A program made the translations under genes and the position numbers. A model generated the notes under the pieces. It saw only the letters and a list, made by a program, of their open reading frames with translations. It was not told the DNA's origin and made no database searches. From the NCBI GenBank assembly GCA_029783825.1, contig JAREIK010001718.1, positions 945,898 to 1,009,897 of the forward strand: 64,000 bases of DNA. Direction: 5' to 3'. Origin of the DNA: Sapria himalayana. Lineage: Eukaryota > Streptophyta > Magnoliopsida > Malpighiales > Rafflesiaceae. This document shows positions 1 through 12,311 of the stretch, one piece after another. The stretch's first letter is position 1, and each line of letters starts with the position of its first letter.

Positions 1-599
1 ATAGAGATAGATAGATAAATAGATAGATATATATATAGATGGATAGATAGATAGATAGATGGACGGATGGATAAACATATATGCAAATAGATAGACATAT
101 AGAAAGATTAATAGATAGTCAAATGGATAGATAGATAGAAAGATAGATTCATGGTTATATAGATAAAAAGATAGATAAATAGATAATAAGGTAAGTAGAT
201 ATATTGATAGATAGATAGATAAATACATAGAAAGATAGATATATATATATATACAGATAGACATATAGAAAAATAGTGAGATAGTTAGTCACAAAGATAG
301 ATGAATAGATAGATATACACAGACAAATAGATAAATGGACAAATAAAAAGATAGATATATGAACATACATATATATAGATATATAGAAAGAAATATAGAC
401 AAATAGTCATATAGACATATAGATAGATCTATAGATAGACAAATAGATACAAATAAAGATAATTAGAAAGATAGACAGAAAGATAAATAAATAGAATGAT
501 AGAAAAATAGATAGATTGACAAATAGACATATTGATATATGGACAAATTGATAGATAAATAGGTATATAGATATATACATCAATAGAGAGAGAGAGATG

Positions 600-631
<32 letters not shown>

Positions 632-1776
632 AAGCAATAGATAGAGGACTTGACAAATAGATAAATAGATAGATGGATAGATATACAGATAGATAAATAT
701 ACTTTATAAAAAGATAGAATGACATATAGACAGATAGACAAATACATAGATAGACAGACAGATAGATAGATAGATAGATAGATAGACAAATATATAGATA
801 CAAAGATAGAAAAATAAACAAAAAGACCATATATATTGATAGATAGATAGATAGATTAATAGATTAATATATAGATAGACAAATAGATAGATATGTAGAT
901 AAGTAGATAGACAAATTTAATGGACATAAAGAAAGATAAAATAATAGACTGATAGACTCATAGAATGATAAATAGATTGACAGATAAATAGATACACAAA
1001 TAGATAGATAGATAGATAAATAAATAGACTAATAGAATAATAGACAGATAAATAGATACATAGATAGACATATAGATAGATACACATATAGATAGATAGA
1101 TAGACACATAGATAGATGGAAATATAGACTTATTGATAAATAGACATATAAATATATTGATTGATAGACATATAGACATATAAAAAGATAGAAAATATGA
1201 TAGAAAGAAAGATAAATAAATTTTCAGATAAATAGATAGATAGATAGATAGACAATGAGAAAGAATGATAAATACACAAAAAGATTGATAGGTAGGCCTA
1301 TAGAAAGATTGATAGATAGACATAAAAATAGATAGATATAAAGATAGTTAGATAGATATATAGATTGACAATTAGATAGATATACACATAGATAGATATA
1401 GAGATACAAAGATAGATATAAAGAATGATAGATAGACATATATAAAGATTGATAGATAGTTAGATAGACATATAGCTTTATCAATAGATAGATAGATAGA
1501 CAGATAGACAGATAGATAGATAGATAGATTTACAAATTGATAAATTGATAGAATGAAAGAAAGAAAAAATGAAAGAAAGAAATAAAGATAGATAGATAGA
1601 CATATAATTAAATAATATGAAAAATAGATAGGCAGATAGAAAGATAGATAGAAAGAAAGATTGATAGATAGACAGATAGATTGATTGATAGATAGACAGA
1701 TAGATTGATTGATAGATAGACATATAGATAGTTAGATAGAAAGATAGATTAAAATAGACAAAAAAAGAAAGTAAGT

Positions 1777-1812
<36 letters not shown>

Positions 1813-2130
1813 AATACTAATAGACTGATAGATCAATAAATAGATAGACATATAGTTAAACTGACAGATAGATAGATAAACCATACAAATATATAGACAA
1901 AAAATAGATAGACATATAGACAAATCGATAGATAGATAGATAGATAGATAACAAATAGAAAAATTAACAAAAAAATAGATAGATATATAGAGAAATAGAC
2001 ATAGAGAACGATATGCAGATAAACATATAGACATGTATTAATATAAATAGACATATAAAAAGATTGAGAGAAACAAAAATAGATTGATTGATAGATTGAT
2101 ACTTATATAGATAGATTAATAGATAGAAAC

Positions 2131-2162
<32 letters not shown>

Positions 2163-2308
2163 GTAAATGTAGATAGATAAATTGATAGATAAATAGATAT
2201 ATAGATAGATAGATATGAAGAAAGATAGATAGATGTGTGTGTGTGTGTGTGTGTGTGTAGAAAGATAGATGATACATAGATAGATTGATTAATTAATTGA
2301 ATGAATAC

Positions 2309-2339
<31 letters not shown>

Positions 2340-3170
2340 CATAAATAAATCGAGAGAGATTCACTGACAAACAGATAGAAACATAGATAGACATAGGGAT
2401 AGATAGATAAATAGAAAAATTGATTGAAAAAGATAAAGAGAGATACAAATAAATATATAGACATATAGAAAGATCGATATATATATATATATATATATAT
2501 TGAAAAAATAAAGAGAGAGAGAGATACAAATAGTTTGATAGATAAACAAATATAGAGATGAATATATAGATAGATAGATAGACAGACATACAGATAGACT
2601 AATAGATTAATGGACTGATAAAGATATAGACAAACAGATATAAAAATAAATAGATAGATAGATAGACAAATAGATAGATAGACAGACAGCCAGACAGACA
2701 GACATATATATATATAGAGACAAACAGTCAGAAACACGGACGGACGAACTGACGGACGGACGAATGGACGGATGGACTGACTGATGGACGGATGGACTGA
2801 CTGACTGACAGATGGACGAACTGACTGACTGACTGACGGACGGATGAATGGATGGATGGACAGACAAACGAATGGACGGATGGACAGATAGACAGACAAA
2901 TAGTAGATAGACGGGCAGACAGACAAATGGTAGACAGACGGGCAGATGGATAGATGGACGGACGGACGGACGGGCAGATAGACAGACAAATGGTAAACAG
3001 ACGGGCAGATGGATAGATGGACAAATGAATGGACTGACGGACGGGCAGACAAACAGACAGACAGATAGATGGATAGACAGATAGACAGATAGACGGACAG
3101 ACAAACAAACAGATAGACAGACAAATAGATAGACAGAAAGAAAGAAAGAAAGAAATATATACATAGAGAG

Positions 3171-3212
<42 letters not shown>

Positions 3213-3232
3213 ATTGATTCATTGATTCATTA

Positions 3233-3263
<31 letters not shown>

Positions 3264-3351
3264 AATTGATTGATTGAAAGATAGACAAACCGAAAAATAG
3301 ACAGATAGACATACGAACATATAGATAGACACACACACACACAAATACACA
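1..3351. repeat. Degenerate GATA/GACA microsatellite field, left part
   Basis: Almost every base belongs to imperfect tetranucleotide steps of the GATA, GACA, GATT, GAAA and GATG type, with short (GA)n, (GT)n, (TA)n and (CA)n runs inside (for example a GT run near 2234-2258 and a TA run near 3176-3210). GACG/GACA variants dominate 2730-3120. Long open frames on the minus strand are Ser/Ile/Leu/Tyr/Cys/Val repeats that arise in several frames at once, which is what a tetranucleotide repeat gives, so none is a gene. The field starts before the window. Confidence 0.93.
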
Positions 3352-3868
3352 TAGAGGTGTCAAACGGGATGTCCCAGGCCGGGTCAGCTCATTTTTAGCC
3401 AGCCCGGACGTGCATTTGTGCCAAGCCAGGCATGGCACGATTACTATATCATGTCGTACCTAGCTCGGCACTGTTCTGTAGAGGTCAGCCCGGCACGGGA
3501 CTGCAACACGAATCCACCGGGTTCGGCTTCATCGGTCTGAACCCTTAATTAAAAAAATTAGGGTTTTGGCGCACGCCATCGCGCCGCCACGCGACCGCGT
3601 TGCCCCACCGCCAAACTCCTAATTTAAAAAAAAGTAGGGGTTCTTGGCTCATGCCGAGGTACCGTGTCAACGTGCCATGGTACCAGTGCCGGGCTAGGCA
3701 CGGCACGAGGCCCCGTTGGCCTCGGCATGGCATGGCACAGTTTGTGCCATGGACATGCACGACACAAGCACGAGCACTAGAAATTCCCATGCCGTCTCGG
3801 CCCAGGCACGGCCGCATCATGCTGTGCCTCGTGCCTGCCAGGTCAACCTGGCCTGGTTGACACGTCTA
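3352..3868. mobile_element. Non-autonomous hAT element inside the microsatellite
   Basis: This is an abrupt GC-rich island in an AT-rich repeat. It begins TAGAGGTGTCAAACGGG and ends GGTTGACACGTCTA, imperfect inverted termini shared with other islands in this window. The flanking 8-mers AATACACA and GATACTCA agree at 6 of 8 positions, as expected of an aged hAT target duplication. The interior is built of GCACGGCAC/GGCCCGG-like motifs in both orientations. No transposase is visible; short open frames here are by-products of GC content. Confidence 0.85.
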
Positions 3869-4722
3869 GATACTCAAATAGATAGACAAACAAACAAATA
3901 AACAAATAGACATACACATTGACACATAGACAAACAGACACACAAACAGACAGACACACAGATAGACTAACAAACACACAGAAAAACAGACACACAGACA
4001 GATAGATAGACACACAGACAGACACAGACACAGACACAGCGACTCACAGACACACAGACACAGTGACTCACAGACACAGACACATAGACACACAGACAAA
4101 CAGACATACAAATAGACACACAAACACACAAACACACAGACACACAAACAGACACACACATAGACACACAGACACATAGATAAACAAATATACACACACG
4201 CGCGCACATAGACACGCAAACAAAAAGATAGACACACATACGGACAGACACCAAGATAGACAGACTCACAAATAGAAAGACAGACATAGAGACAGATAAA
4301 TACACAGACAGAGACATAGACACATAAATAGACACACAGAAACATAAACAGACACACACACACACACATAGACACACAGATACACGGACAGATAGATAGA
4401 CAAACACACAGACAGATAGACAAATAGACACACAGACAGATATAGACACATAGACAAACAGACACACAGACACATAGACAGACGAACAGACACACAAATA
4501 GACAAGCAGACACACGTATAGACAGACACGAAGACATAGACAGACATACACATGGACACACAGACAAACACATAGATAGACAGACACACTGACACACAAA
4601 TAGACACGTAGATAGACAAACACACAGACACACGGACAGACACAATTAGATAGACAAATAGACATCCAAACAGAAAAATAGATAGACATACTAACAGATA
4701 GACAGACAAACACACAAACAGG

Positions 4723-4763
<41 letters not shown>

Positions 4764-4805
4764 CGATATATAGACTATTAAATAGATAGACTAATAGAAA
4801 GATAA

Positions 4806-4836
<31 letters not shown>

Positions 4837-5480
4837 TATATAGATAGATAGATAGATACACATATAGATAGATAGACAAATACTCTGATAGATAAAAAAT
4901 AGATAGACAGATAGATAGATATTTATTTAGTTAGATAGATAAATAGAAAAATAGATAAATATACTGATATACAGATATATTTATAGATAGCTAGACAAAT
5001 AGATAAATACACAGATGGACAGATATATAGATGGATAAATAGACATATAGAAAGATAGTTAGATGGATAAATAGATAAACAAATAGATATAGATTAATTG
5101 ATTGATAGACAATTAGATAGATTGATAGATATATAAATATATAGATTGATAGATAGACACACACACACAAATATATATATATATACACAAAGATATATTG
5201 ATAGACTAATAGATTGATAGATAGATAGATAGATAAGTAGATAGGCACATAATCAAATTAATATATAGACACATAGACAGATAGACTAATAGATAGATAT
5301 ACAACTCGATAAATATATAGATATGTAGATAGACATATGTATAGATAGATAGATAGATAGGTAGATAGATAGATAGATAGATGAATTCATAGACATATAG
5401 AAAAATAATTAGACATATAGAAAGATTGATAGATAGACAATCAAATAGATAGATTGACAGATAAATAGATATATAGTTTT
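3869..5480. repeat. Degenerate GATA/GACACA microsatellite field, right part
   Basis: This continues the repeat on the other side of the hAT insertion. 3890-4700 is mostly GACACACAGACA-type steps, reading on the minus strand as Cys/Val/Ser/Leu-rich pseudo-protein. From about 4710 it returns to GATA steps with (CA)n and (TA)n runs. It ends near 5480 and is followed by a TA run at about 5516-5535. No gene. Confidence 0.92.
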
Positions 5481-5540
5481 ATTTATTTATTTATGTATAT
5501 TTATATTTATATTTTATATATATATATATATATATCATTA

Positions 5541-8500
5541 TAACTTAGAAGAAAGTCATAAGTTATAACTAAGTAGGAAATCATAACTTTTAGAAGAAAG
5601 TCATAACTTTAGTCTTCATTCTTTAGCTTTGAGGTTGTGACTCTAAAAATGGTCTTAACTTTGGAATGCATCCCAATCTTTCTATAATACAAAATCATTG
5701 AGCTATCCAATGACCATGACTTGGGCCTAATATCTCTATAATACAAAATCATGATTCTATGGAGTTGTTTTAACTCTGTGCACCTGACTTCTTCTTCTTC
5801 ATAAAAAATGAGGCACTAGGAAAGGTTGCCACATGGTGAAAGGCCTCATATATTATTATATGACCATGACACTATGAAATAGCTATGGAGTGATCCTATA
5901 TAGCATCCACACTAACATTCACTTCTTTTATATATCCTAGCATGCTAGGACTACAAGGTTGTCAGAAAATTAGTAATTAGTATGTAGGATTTTAGTTCCT
6001 TTTGAGACAGAAGTCATGGACTTTAGAAAAGGCCATACTTTGGTAATATTCTTTATAAAATTTTGAGTTTCAAAAGTCATGGTACTAGATAATTACCATG
6101 ACTTTGTCTTGTGTAGTTTTATCTTCTTAATTTTTTGTGGTTAACAAGGTTATGGCTCTTGCTTGATGGTTATGAGACATTAAAAATGAGGTCAATGTAC
6201 TTAGACTTGTATGTGACCTTTAGCATTAGTAGGTCACTTGAATGTTGTGATATGAAATTAATTTTATATTCATATAAATTATGTGAGATAAGTATGAATA
6301 TGGCTCTACGATTATATCATAGCCACAAAATTTGTTACATAGTAGAAGGATTAAGCAATCATACAAATTTTGTAATCATCCAGGTGAAGGATTCATATGA
6401 CTTTGTTATGATAACTAATTTAATTTTAGGATTAGACAAAGTTGTAAAACCTTCTTAGGAAAGAATCTCTCATCCAACCAAACCGACAATTATATGGGTC
6501 ATACAATTAGTAAAGTAAACATTCAACTAGATATCGATCTCATAGGGATTGTGTTGGAAGTTCGAGCAAACAACTATTAGTCAACTAATACCTTAGTTTG
6601 AAAGTTAAGACTGAGCCTTAGGTAAGATTCATAGATCCTGCCATTTGTCCACTCAATTACTCATGATGGTTTATCTAAAATGTTTAGATATTATTATGCT
6701 TGGTTATAGAATAAAAGTTAGACTCTTATGAAAATTAATGTGGTAGTATGTTAACATTCGACTAATTAACCATCTACTACTTTGGTTATAGAACTCATAT
6801 GATTGTCCCCTCATAGTTGTCCGCATAGTATTTTACTATAGAAATATCAAATAATTAATACTAGAGAGTTATCGATAGTTCTTACCATTTAGGTAGGTCA
6901 TCAACAACCCTTGATTATTGCTTTATATGTGCATTATTATTTTTTGACCTCATAAATCATGTAGTCATAAACTAATGTGGTAGTACATTATTTGTACTAC
7001 CACATTAACATATGCATTCTCTCAAATCTCACTTGTGGGAGTAATATGACAAAAAGTTACTTATAGGACTATCACTATCTTACAAGTCACATCCATATAT
7101 GCACACGTATCTCATAACTTACCTATCATAATCTATCATGATGAGATAGACACGCATCAATTGAGGATCAATTCTTCTAAGACATGCATAATGGATTGAC
7201 TTATAATAGAAATAATGCTTTTGGATTCATAAGTTTCATACTTACATGATTAAACTAATCTCAATGTTAGATTTTGATGTATAGGATTGTCTCATATGTT
7301 ATGATTGAAATGGATATCACTTTCTTCCTACTATTATGAGTGGGCATACTTCATAATTTATTTGTCACTATCGACCATAATAATACGTAGAAACCTAGAA
7401 ATAAGAAACCCTTAATTTCAATTCTACATAAACACCATGTCCATTAATAAGCAAATTACAACAAAATTGGAGTATTAAAATTTATTAATCAAGCATGTAT
7501 CACACAAAATAGAATACACCAACCCTAGAACTTAATTTGGGCTGATATTGGGAAGGAATTTAAATAATATAATTTGATATATATCTCATGGAATTTTGGG
7601 TTTCCAATCATAACCCTTAAGAATACCTGAGAATCAAATAATAAATCCATAATACTCATTCGTGTCCTTAGAGCTTCCACTATGGTAAATCAAATTTCAT
7701 GCCCCCCTTAAAATTTATGCTTATGTCTTGTTTCTATGCTTTACTCATGGATATCTCCTATGGTTAGGCAAAATTATGCTACCAAACTCTAGAGTTTATT
7801 ATATTTTCTTGTACCATAGAAATCTCTTTGAAAATTTCATATTTTGTGCTTTTATACTCGTTTGATTAGGGGCAAAATTTTAATTAGAAGTTGCAACTTT
7901 TTGGAATGCCATGGCTTTGTGTTTTTGTCTCTAGAATACTAAGTGTTACTCTAGGAATGAGCCATAACTTTTGTTTTTTTCATGATTTAGATTGCTATAG
8001 GATTGGGAATGGTGGTGGCTTTATCGTTTTATCTCTGGAAATAAATTTCATGGTTGTGGGAAAAGCCAAGGATACACATTTTGATATAACACTAAGATGC
8101 AACACTAAAAATAGTGCTATGACTTTTATTTGGAGGTTGTCATGACTTTTAGTACCATTGAGGTACTTAGTTCCTGCAACATAGAATTAATATCACAACC
8201 ATGAAAATGTTATGAGTTAATGTGGTTGACTTCAAGAAATTTTTGTCGTCAAAAAGAATTTTTTGCATAGTAAAATAATTGTCATTGAGATAGATAATTC
8301 AAGGCATACAAAGATTTGCATAACTATTTGTATATAACTTTGGCCAAAATGGATGCCAAAACTATCCTATAAGTTTAATGATGTTTACAAAAGTCATATC
8401 ACAAAAATTGTCTTGACTTTACATGACTTTATATGACTATTAGCTCCCCTCATCTCAACAAATCATAAAGTCTCATAATTTACATATAAATTACCCAATT

Positions 8501-8622
8501 TCATAGCAATTTATCATAATATGTCAATATTATAATTCAGTGAAATTGTTCTTTTTATTGTGCTTTTCTATTAAAAAATTATAAATAATTATCAAAATAA
8601 CTAGTATTATTTGATATTTAGA
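5541..8622 (-). mobile_element. Athila-type LTR sequence in reverse orientation
   Basis: Read as reverse complement, several blocks match the LTRs of the plus-strand Athila-like elements further right. 7500-7680 matches about 63820-63990 (the block with ATACCAACCCTAGAA and TATGGAATTTT). 8145-8220 matches about 59370-59460, and 8590-8622 matches the LTR start motif found at 58981. 5550-6110 contains repeated GTCATGACTTT-type steps like those in the U3 of the same LTRs. Boundaries are approximate and the left end is lost against the microsatellite. A 107-codon frame at 6135-6458 has no recognisable domain and is not called. Confidence 0.6.
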
Positions 8623-9846
8623 ATACCAAAAAAATGGTCTAGCCTTCATCGCCCATATATGACAATACATGCTCCCTAATGGACAATATCTCAATATCCT
8701 ATTCATGTGACTCAATCACTCTATTCTACAAAAAAGGTATAGCCACTAATTTCTCCGAACTTTATTGATCTTGACCCTTATAATGCAGCCCAAACTATCC
8801 CATAGTTTTAAGCATCTATCCTTCCCAAGATGCCATAGTAGCTAGTGTATCTCATGACTTCTAACTAAGTGTATCGGCCACCATATTTATCTTATTGGCA
8901 TGATAATATAATATGAAATCATAGTATTCAAAATACTTCATCGACCTACATTTCTTTATGTTAGCTACTACTTTGTAAAAAAATACATCAAACTTTTGTG
9001 AACTTAGAACACTTCAAACTATTCATGATACAAATAAAAATACCAAATTTTTGAATATAAATTATTCTTCTATCTACAAATCAAATATTGAATCTACGCT
9101 ACTATCAATATTTGGAGTTTCTTCCCAAAATCCAAGGTTTACATACTTGTCAAATTTATAATTTCTAGAGCTTTATATGCTCAAGATTCATTTCTTAGCT
9201 TAGTAAGTAATTTTCTTTATGTTAAATATTGTATAGATATCAATATATGTGTGAGTAAGCCTTTAGTACACATTGAGTTTTGGTTATGAATAGATGTCAA
9301 AACAAATCTATAAGTACTTAAATGTATAATCAAGTCATAGCATGACTTTTCACTCTCATTTTAGTCACCAACTCTATCAAAAGATACAATTTTATATTTA
9401 AAACCCTCAATATTTTTACTCTATTCATCAAAAGTCTTCAAACTATATTTTTGTGAAATCATTACAAATAAACCCCTCTTTCAAGCAAAACATATTATGA
9501 ACATCATATCAGATGACCAGTTATCTGATATTTGGAATACCAAATAGTGACTTCAATATATTTAAAGCTATTTTTGCTCATAGGCTTTCTTAGTCATCAT
9601 TAAAGCTAAATAGGAGTGATTACTAGCCTATTTCTAGCTTACAGACATTGTTTTGATTCCTTATGTGAAAATGATTTATGGCACTAGTCACACGAAGACA
9701 AGGAACCATGAATATTTATACATTTTCATAGCTCTATTATGTTACTTTCTTAACTGCTTTTACTTGTTTGAATGAGTGGAAATAACATGAAGGAATTACA
9801 TTTTGACAAGAAAACAATCTAATAAATTGATTTTTTTTTATTCACT
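8623..9846. other. AT-rich stretch without recognisable gene
   Basis: No coding domain is recognisable. A motif close to the Athila LTR start (ATTTGGAATACCAAAT, near 9530) recurs here, so part may be another diverged LTR piece in reverse orientation. Confidence 0.35.
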
Positions 9847-10436
9847 TACAGGTGTCAAACGAGTAGTGCCAGGCCAGCATGGGCCTTTTTTTAGGCCCAT
9901 ATGGGCTTGCATGGCTTGCCATGCACGGAACGCTACAGTAACCATGTCGTGCCTGTCACTGCATAGTTCACTGGAGGGCAAGCCCAACACAGCCAATCAC
10001 CCGAAATCATCTTGGTTTCGGGCAAGTTCATGTTGGGCACCTCTACATTCAGGATAAGATAATCCAAATGTACATTCCAGCCGGTTCTAGGTTAAGATAA
10101 TTCTTAACCTAGAACTGGGAATGTTGGATAACGCACCATCGCCTATTGGGCGTCGCCGTGTCATTGCCCATTAGGCATCACCTCTTCACCCATCACCCAG
10201 CACACGTCACATCATCACCACGTCACATCATTTCCCATGTCGTGTCCGTGTGTCGGGCTCTCAGGTTGTGCCTGGCACAACATGCAGGCTAATTTACCTC
10301 GGCATGACATGAATCATGCCGAGAGTGTGCCCGGCCCCAGACATGATCTTGGACCATGCCATGCCATGCTAGGCACGGCTGAACTGGGCTGAGCTTCAGG
10401 TCAGGCATGGGCCGCCCAGCCCGGTTGACATCTCTA
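9847..10436. mobile_element. Non-autonomous hAT element
   Basis: A GC-rich island bounded by TACAGGTGTCAAACG on the left and GGTTGACATCTCTA on the right. The flanking 8-mers TATTCACT and TATCCACT match at 7 of 8 positions, a near-perfect hAT target duplication. The interior carries the family's GGCACGGC and GCATGGCC motifs, and near 10075-10125 a hairpin-like pair built on TTCTAGGTTAAGATAA and its inverse. No transposase coding sequence is seen. Confidence 0.88.
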
Positions 10437-11103
10437 TATCCACTCTCCCCTCTCAAACTCAACTCATATTATCATATGGCTCATATATGGACATTGAACC
10501 CAGATTAAAGTATGTAAAGTTTACATTATAATACTATTATAGAGTGAACTGACACTTAGGAGATCATATATGGCATCTCTATGGATCAAACTCATAACTT
10601 CAAGATAAGAGCATCCAACCTTTTTGTCAATCAGACTACCATGTTGTTAGTAATCTAATAAAATGAATATTAGCATTACACCTACTATATTCAATTGTTA
10701 GCCCTTGAAAAAAAAAGTATATCCATAAATTACTAATGGAGATGTGTAATAAGTTTTCTCATGAGTTAAAAGTGTATGAGTATTGCTCCACCATAAAAGT
10801 GAAGAGACTCTTATTTGGCTATTTAAATAAAATACTCCAAGTGAATAACATTTCTTTCAATTATAGTTTGTGTTTTGTTGCCATTTCCTTTATAAGCCAT
10901 TTGCCCTTGCAATAATTCCTCCAAGTCAAAAGTTGAATTATAGGCTAAGGTCAAGCTAATAGATACATATATTCTTTTTCTGTAGTTTGCTATCAATTCT
11001 TCTTCACTTTCTAGTAGGTTTATCGATTATCCCTTACGAACAAATGTAACAATAAGGATGCATGCCAAGAAAATAGGTTATAGTCGATCCTATCCCAAAT
11101 TTG
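10437..11103 (-). mobile_element. Internal remnant of a Ty1/copia element
   Basis: This lies directly downstream (minus strand) of a primer-binding site and LTR, so position implies the 5' internal part of a copia element. Translation of the minus strand near 10850-10990 gives a short stretch with a gag-like LxLEEL pattern, which is weak support. The rest is too decayed to name, and the hAT element at 9847-10436 cuts it off. Confidence 0.4.
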
Positions 11104-11119
11104 TAACTCAGATACCAAT
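11104..11119 (-). other. Copia primer-binding site
   Basis: The minus strand reads TTGGTATCTGAGTTAC. Plant Ty1/copia elements use an initiator-Met tRNA site beginning TGGTATCAGAGC, and this differs by few bases. It abuts the LTR at 11120-11452, which fixes the element's orientation. Confidence 0.65.
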
Positions 11120-11452
11120 ATACTAAAGTGGATAGCTATGAAGTATGAAGAAAGAATTAGACTGAAAAATGGATTTAGATATTGCTTTTGTCTACTCACA
11201 AACTCCTTGTTATCCCACTATTGAAATGGGATATTTATAATGAAGGAAAGAAAGATGTTTTTCAAATGTCATCTTTAATTTGGTCATTGAATAAGTTTTC
11301 CTCCCAAAAATAAAAGAACTCAAACACTCATGTCATACCATTAGCATCAGCTTGCCACCTTTTCTATTTGATTTTTTTTTTTTGAAAAATATTGTTGCCT
11401 ATGCATGTTTTGAAGCTCACCTATTACATTAATTTATCTAATTACTTCAACA
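11120..11452 (-). mobile_element. Ty1/copia 5' LTR, about 333 bp
   Basis: On the minus strand it starts TGTTGAAGTAATTAG and ends next to the primer-binding site. A TATA-like TTATAAATATCCC lies at about 11226-11240, some 120 bases before the LTR end, a normal U3-R-U5 layout. The terminal CA appears to have decayed to TA. Length fits plant copia LTRs. The matching 3' LTR is not seen, so the element is truncated. Confidence 0.6.
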
Positions 11453-12311
11453 ATAGTTGGCACATTCATTCTATTCACTCAATGTCCTTTAATTCTTTCT
11501 ACCTTCTCTTTGATAACAAAGACTCTATCAAGCCTCAAAACTCTCAATCTCGAAAATGAATTAGTCAAGTTAATCAAGTTGATTGCAAGATATCAAATTT
11601 GTTATAAAATGGAATTCCTTCATGTGAACTTAGTCTTGCCCTTTTCTCTCAAACCCAATCGATTAGGTTCCTTCTTATCTTGAGTCTTGTCAACTATCAT
11701 AGCCTCCCCTAGTAGGACAATCTTTAGGGCCATCAACATCATATATCTTCCTAAAGTGAGGTAGAAGCAAACTCTACCAAAGGCTAGTAGTATTATATAA
11801 TTAAAATAATCTTGAGAGTATTTTTATGAGAAACTATTTAAAGTGTACAATTGAATGTTAGACACATACTTCTATAGGTCTATTAGAAGAATGCTCTCAA
11901 ATGACTACTAAAAATGGGTGAAAAAAAGTATTTCATTTTTTGAGACAAACCATCATTTTCGTAATAACTACAAAAAAAATGTTGGTACCTTTAGTATAAT
12001 TTTATATAAAAAACAAGAGAGATATTAAGCTCTAATAAGCAAATCATGGCTCCAACCATGGTGATTCATGACTAAAAAATATCATTGCTTTTTTTTCATT
12101 TTTTTCGGATTTATTGAGGTCTAGCTCCATTGTCTTATATGTGTAGTAGATCTAGTAGATCTAGCCCTATTTTGAAACTTGTTTATTCCTTCTTATATGT
12201 CTAGTAGATCTAGCCCCATTGTCATATGCCTAGCTAAGTCTTGTAGCTTTTGAATCCATATAGAAAAAAAGTAAGTGGTCAACTACATTGATGATTAGCC
12301 AGCTAATAAAT
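11453..12311. other. AT-rich stretch without recognisable gene
   Basis: No coding domain is seen. 12115-12235 holds a locally repeated GTAGATCTAGCCCCATTGTC-like motif (two main copies). Confidence 0.4.

Noticed and set aside
3545..3901. Open frames on both strands in the GC-rich island
   Set aside because: They lie wholly inside a non-autonomous hAT element; GC richness removes stops.
155..5248. Many long minus-strand open frames rich in Ser, Ile, Leu, Tyr, Cys and Val
   Set aside because: They are translations of GATA/GACA repeats in all three frames, with no domain and no codon bias.
6135..6458. 107-codon plus-strand frame
   Set aside because: It lies within reverse-oriented LTR sequence, has no recognisable motif and is poorly conserved in the other LTR copies.
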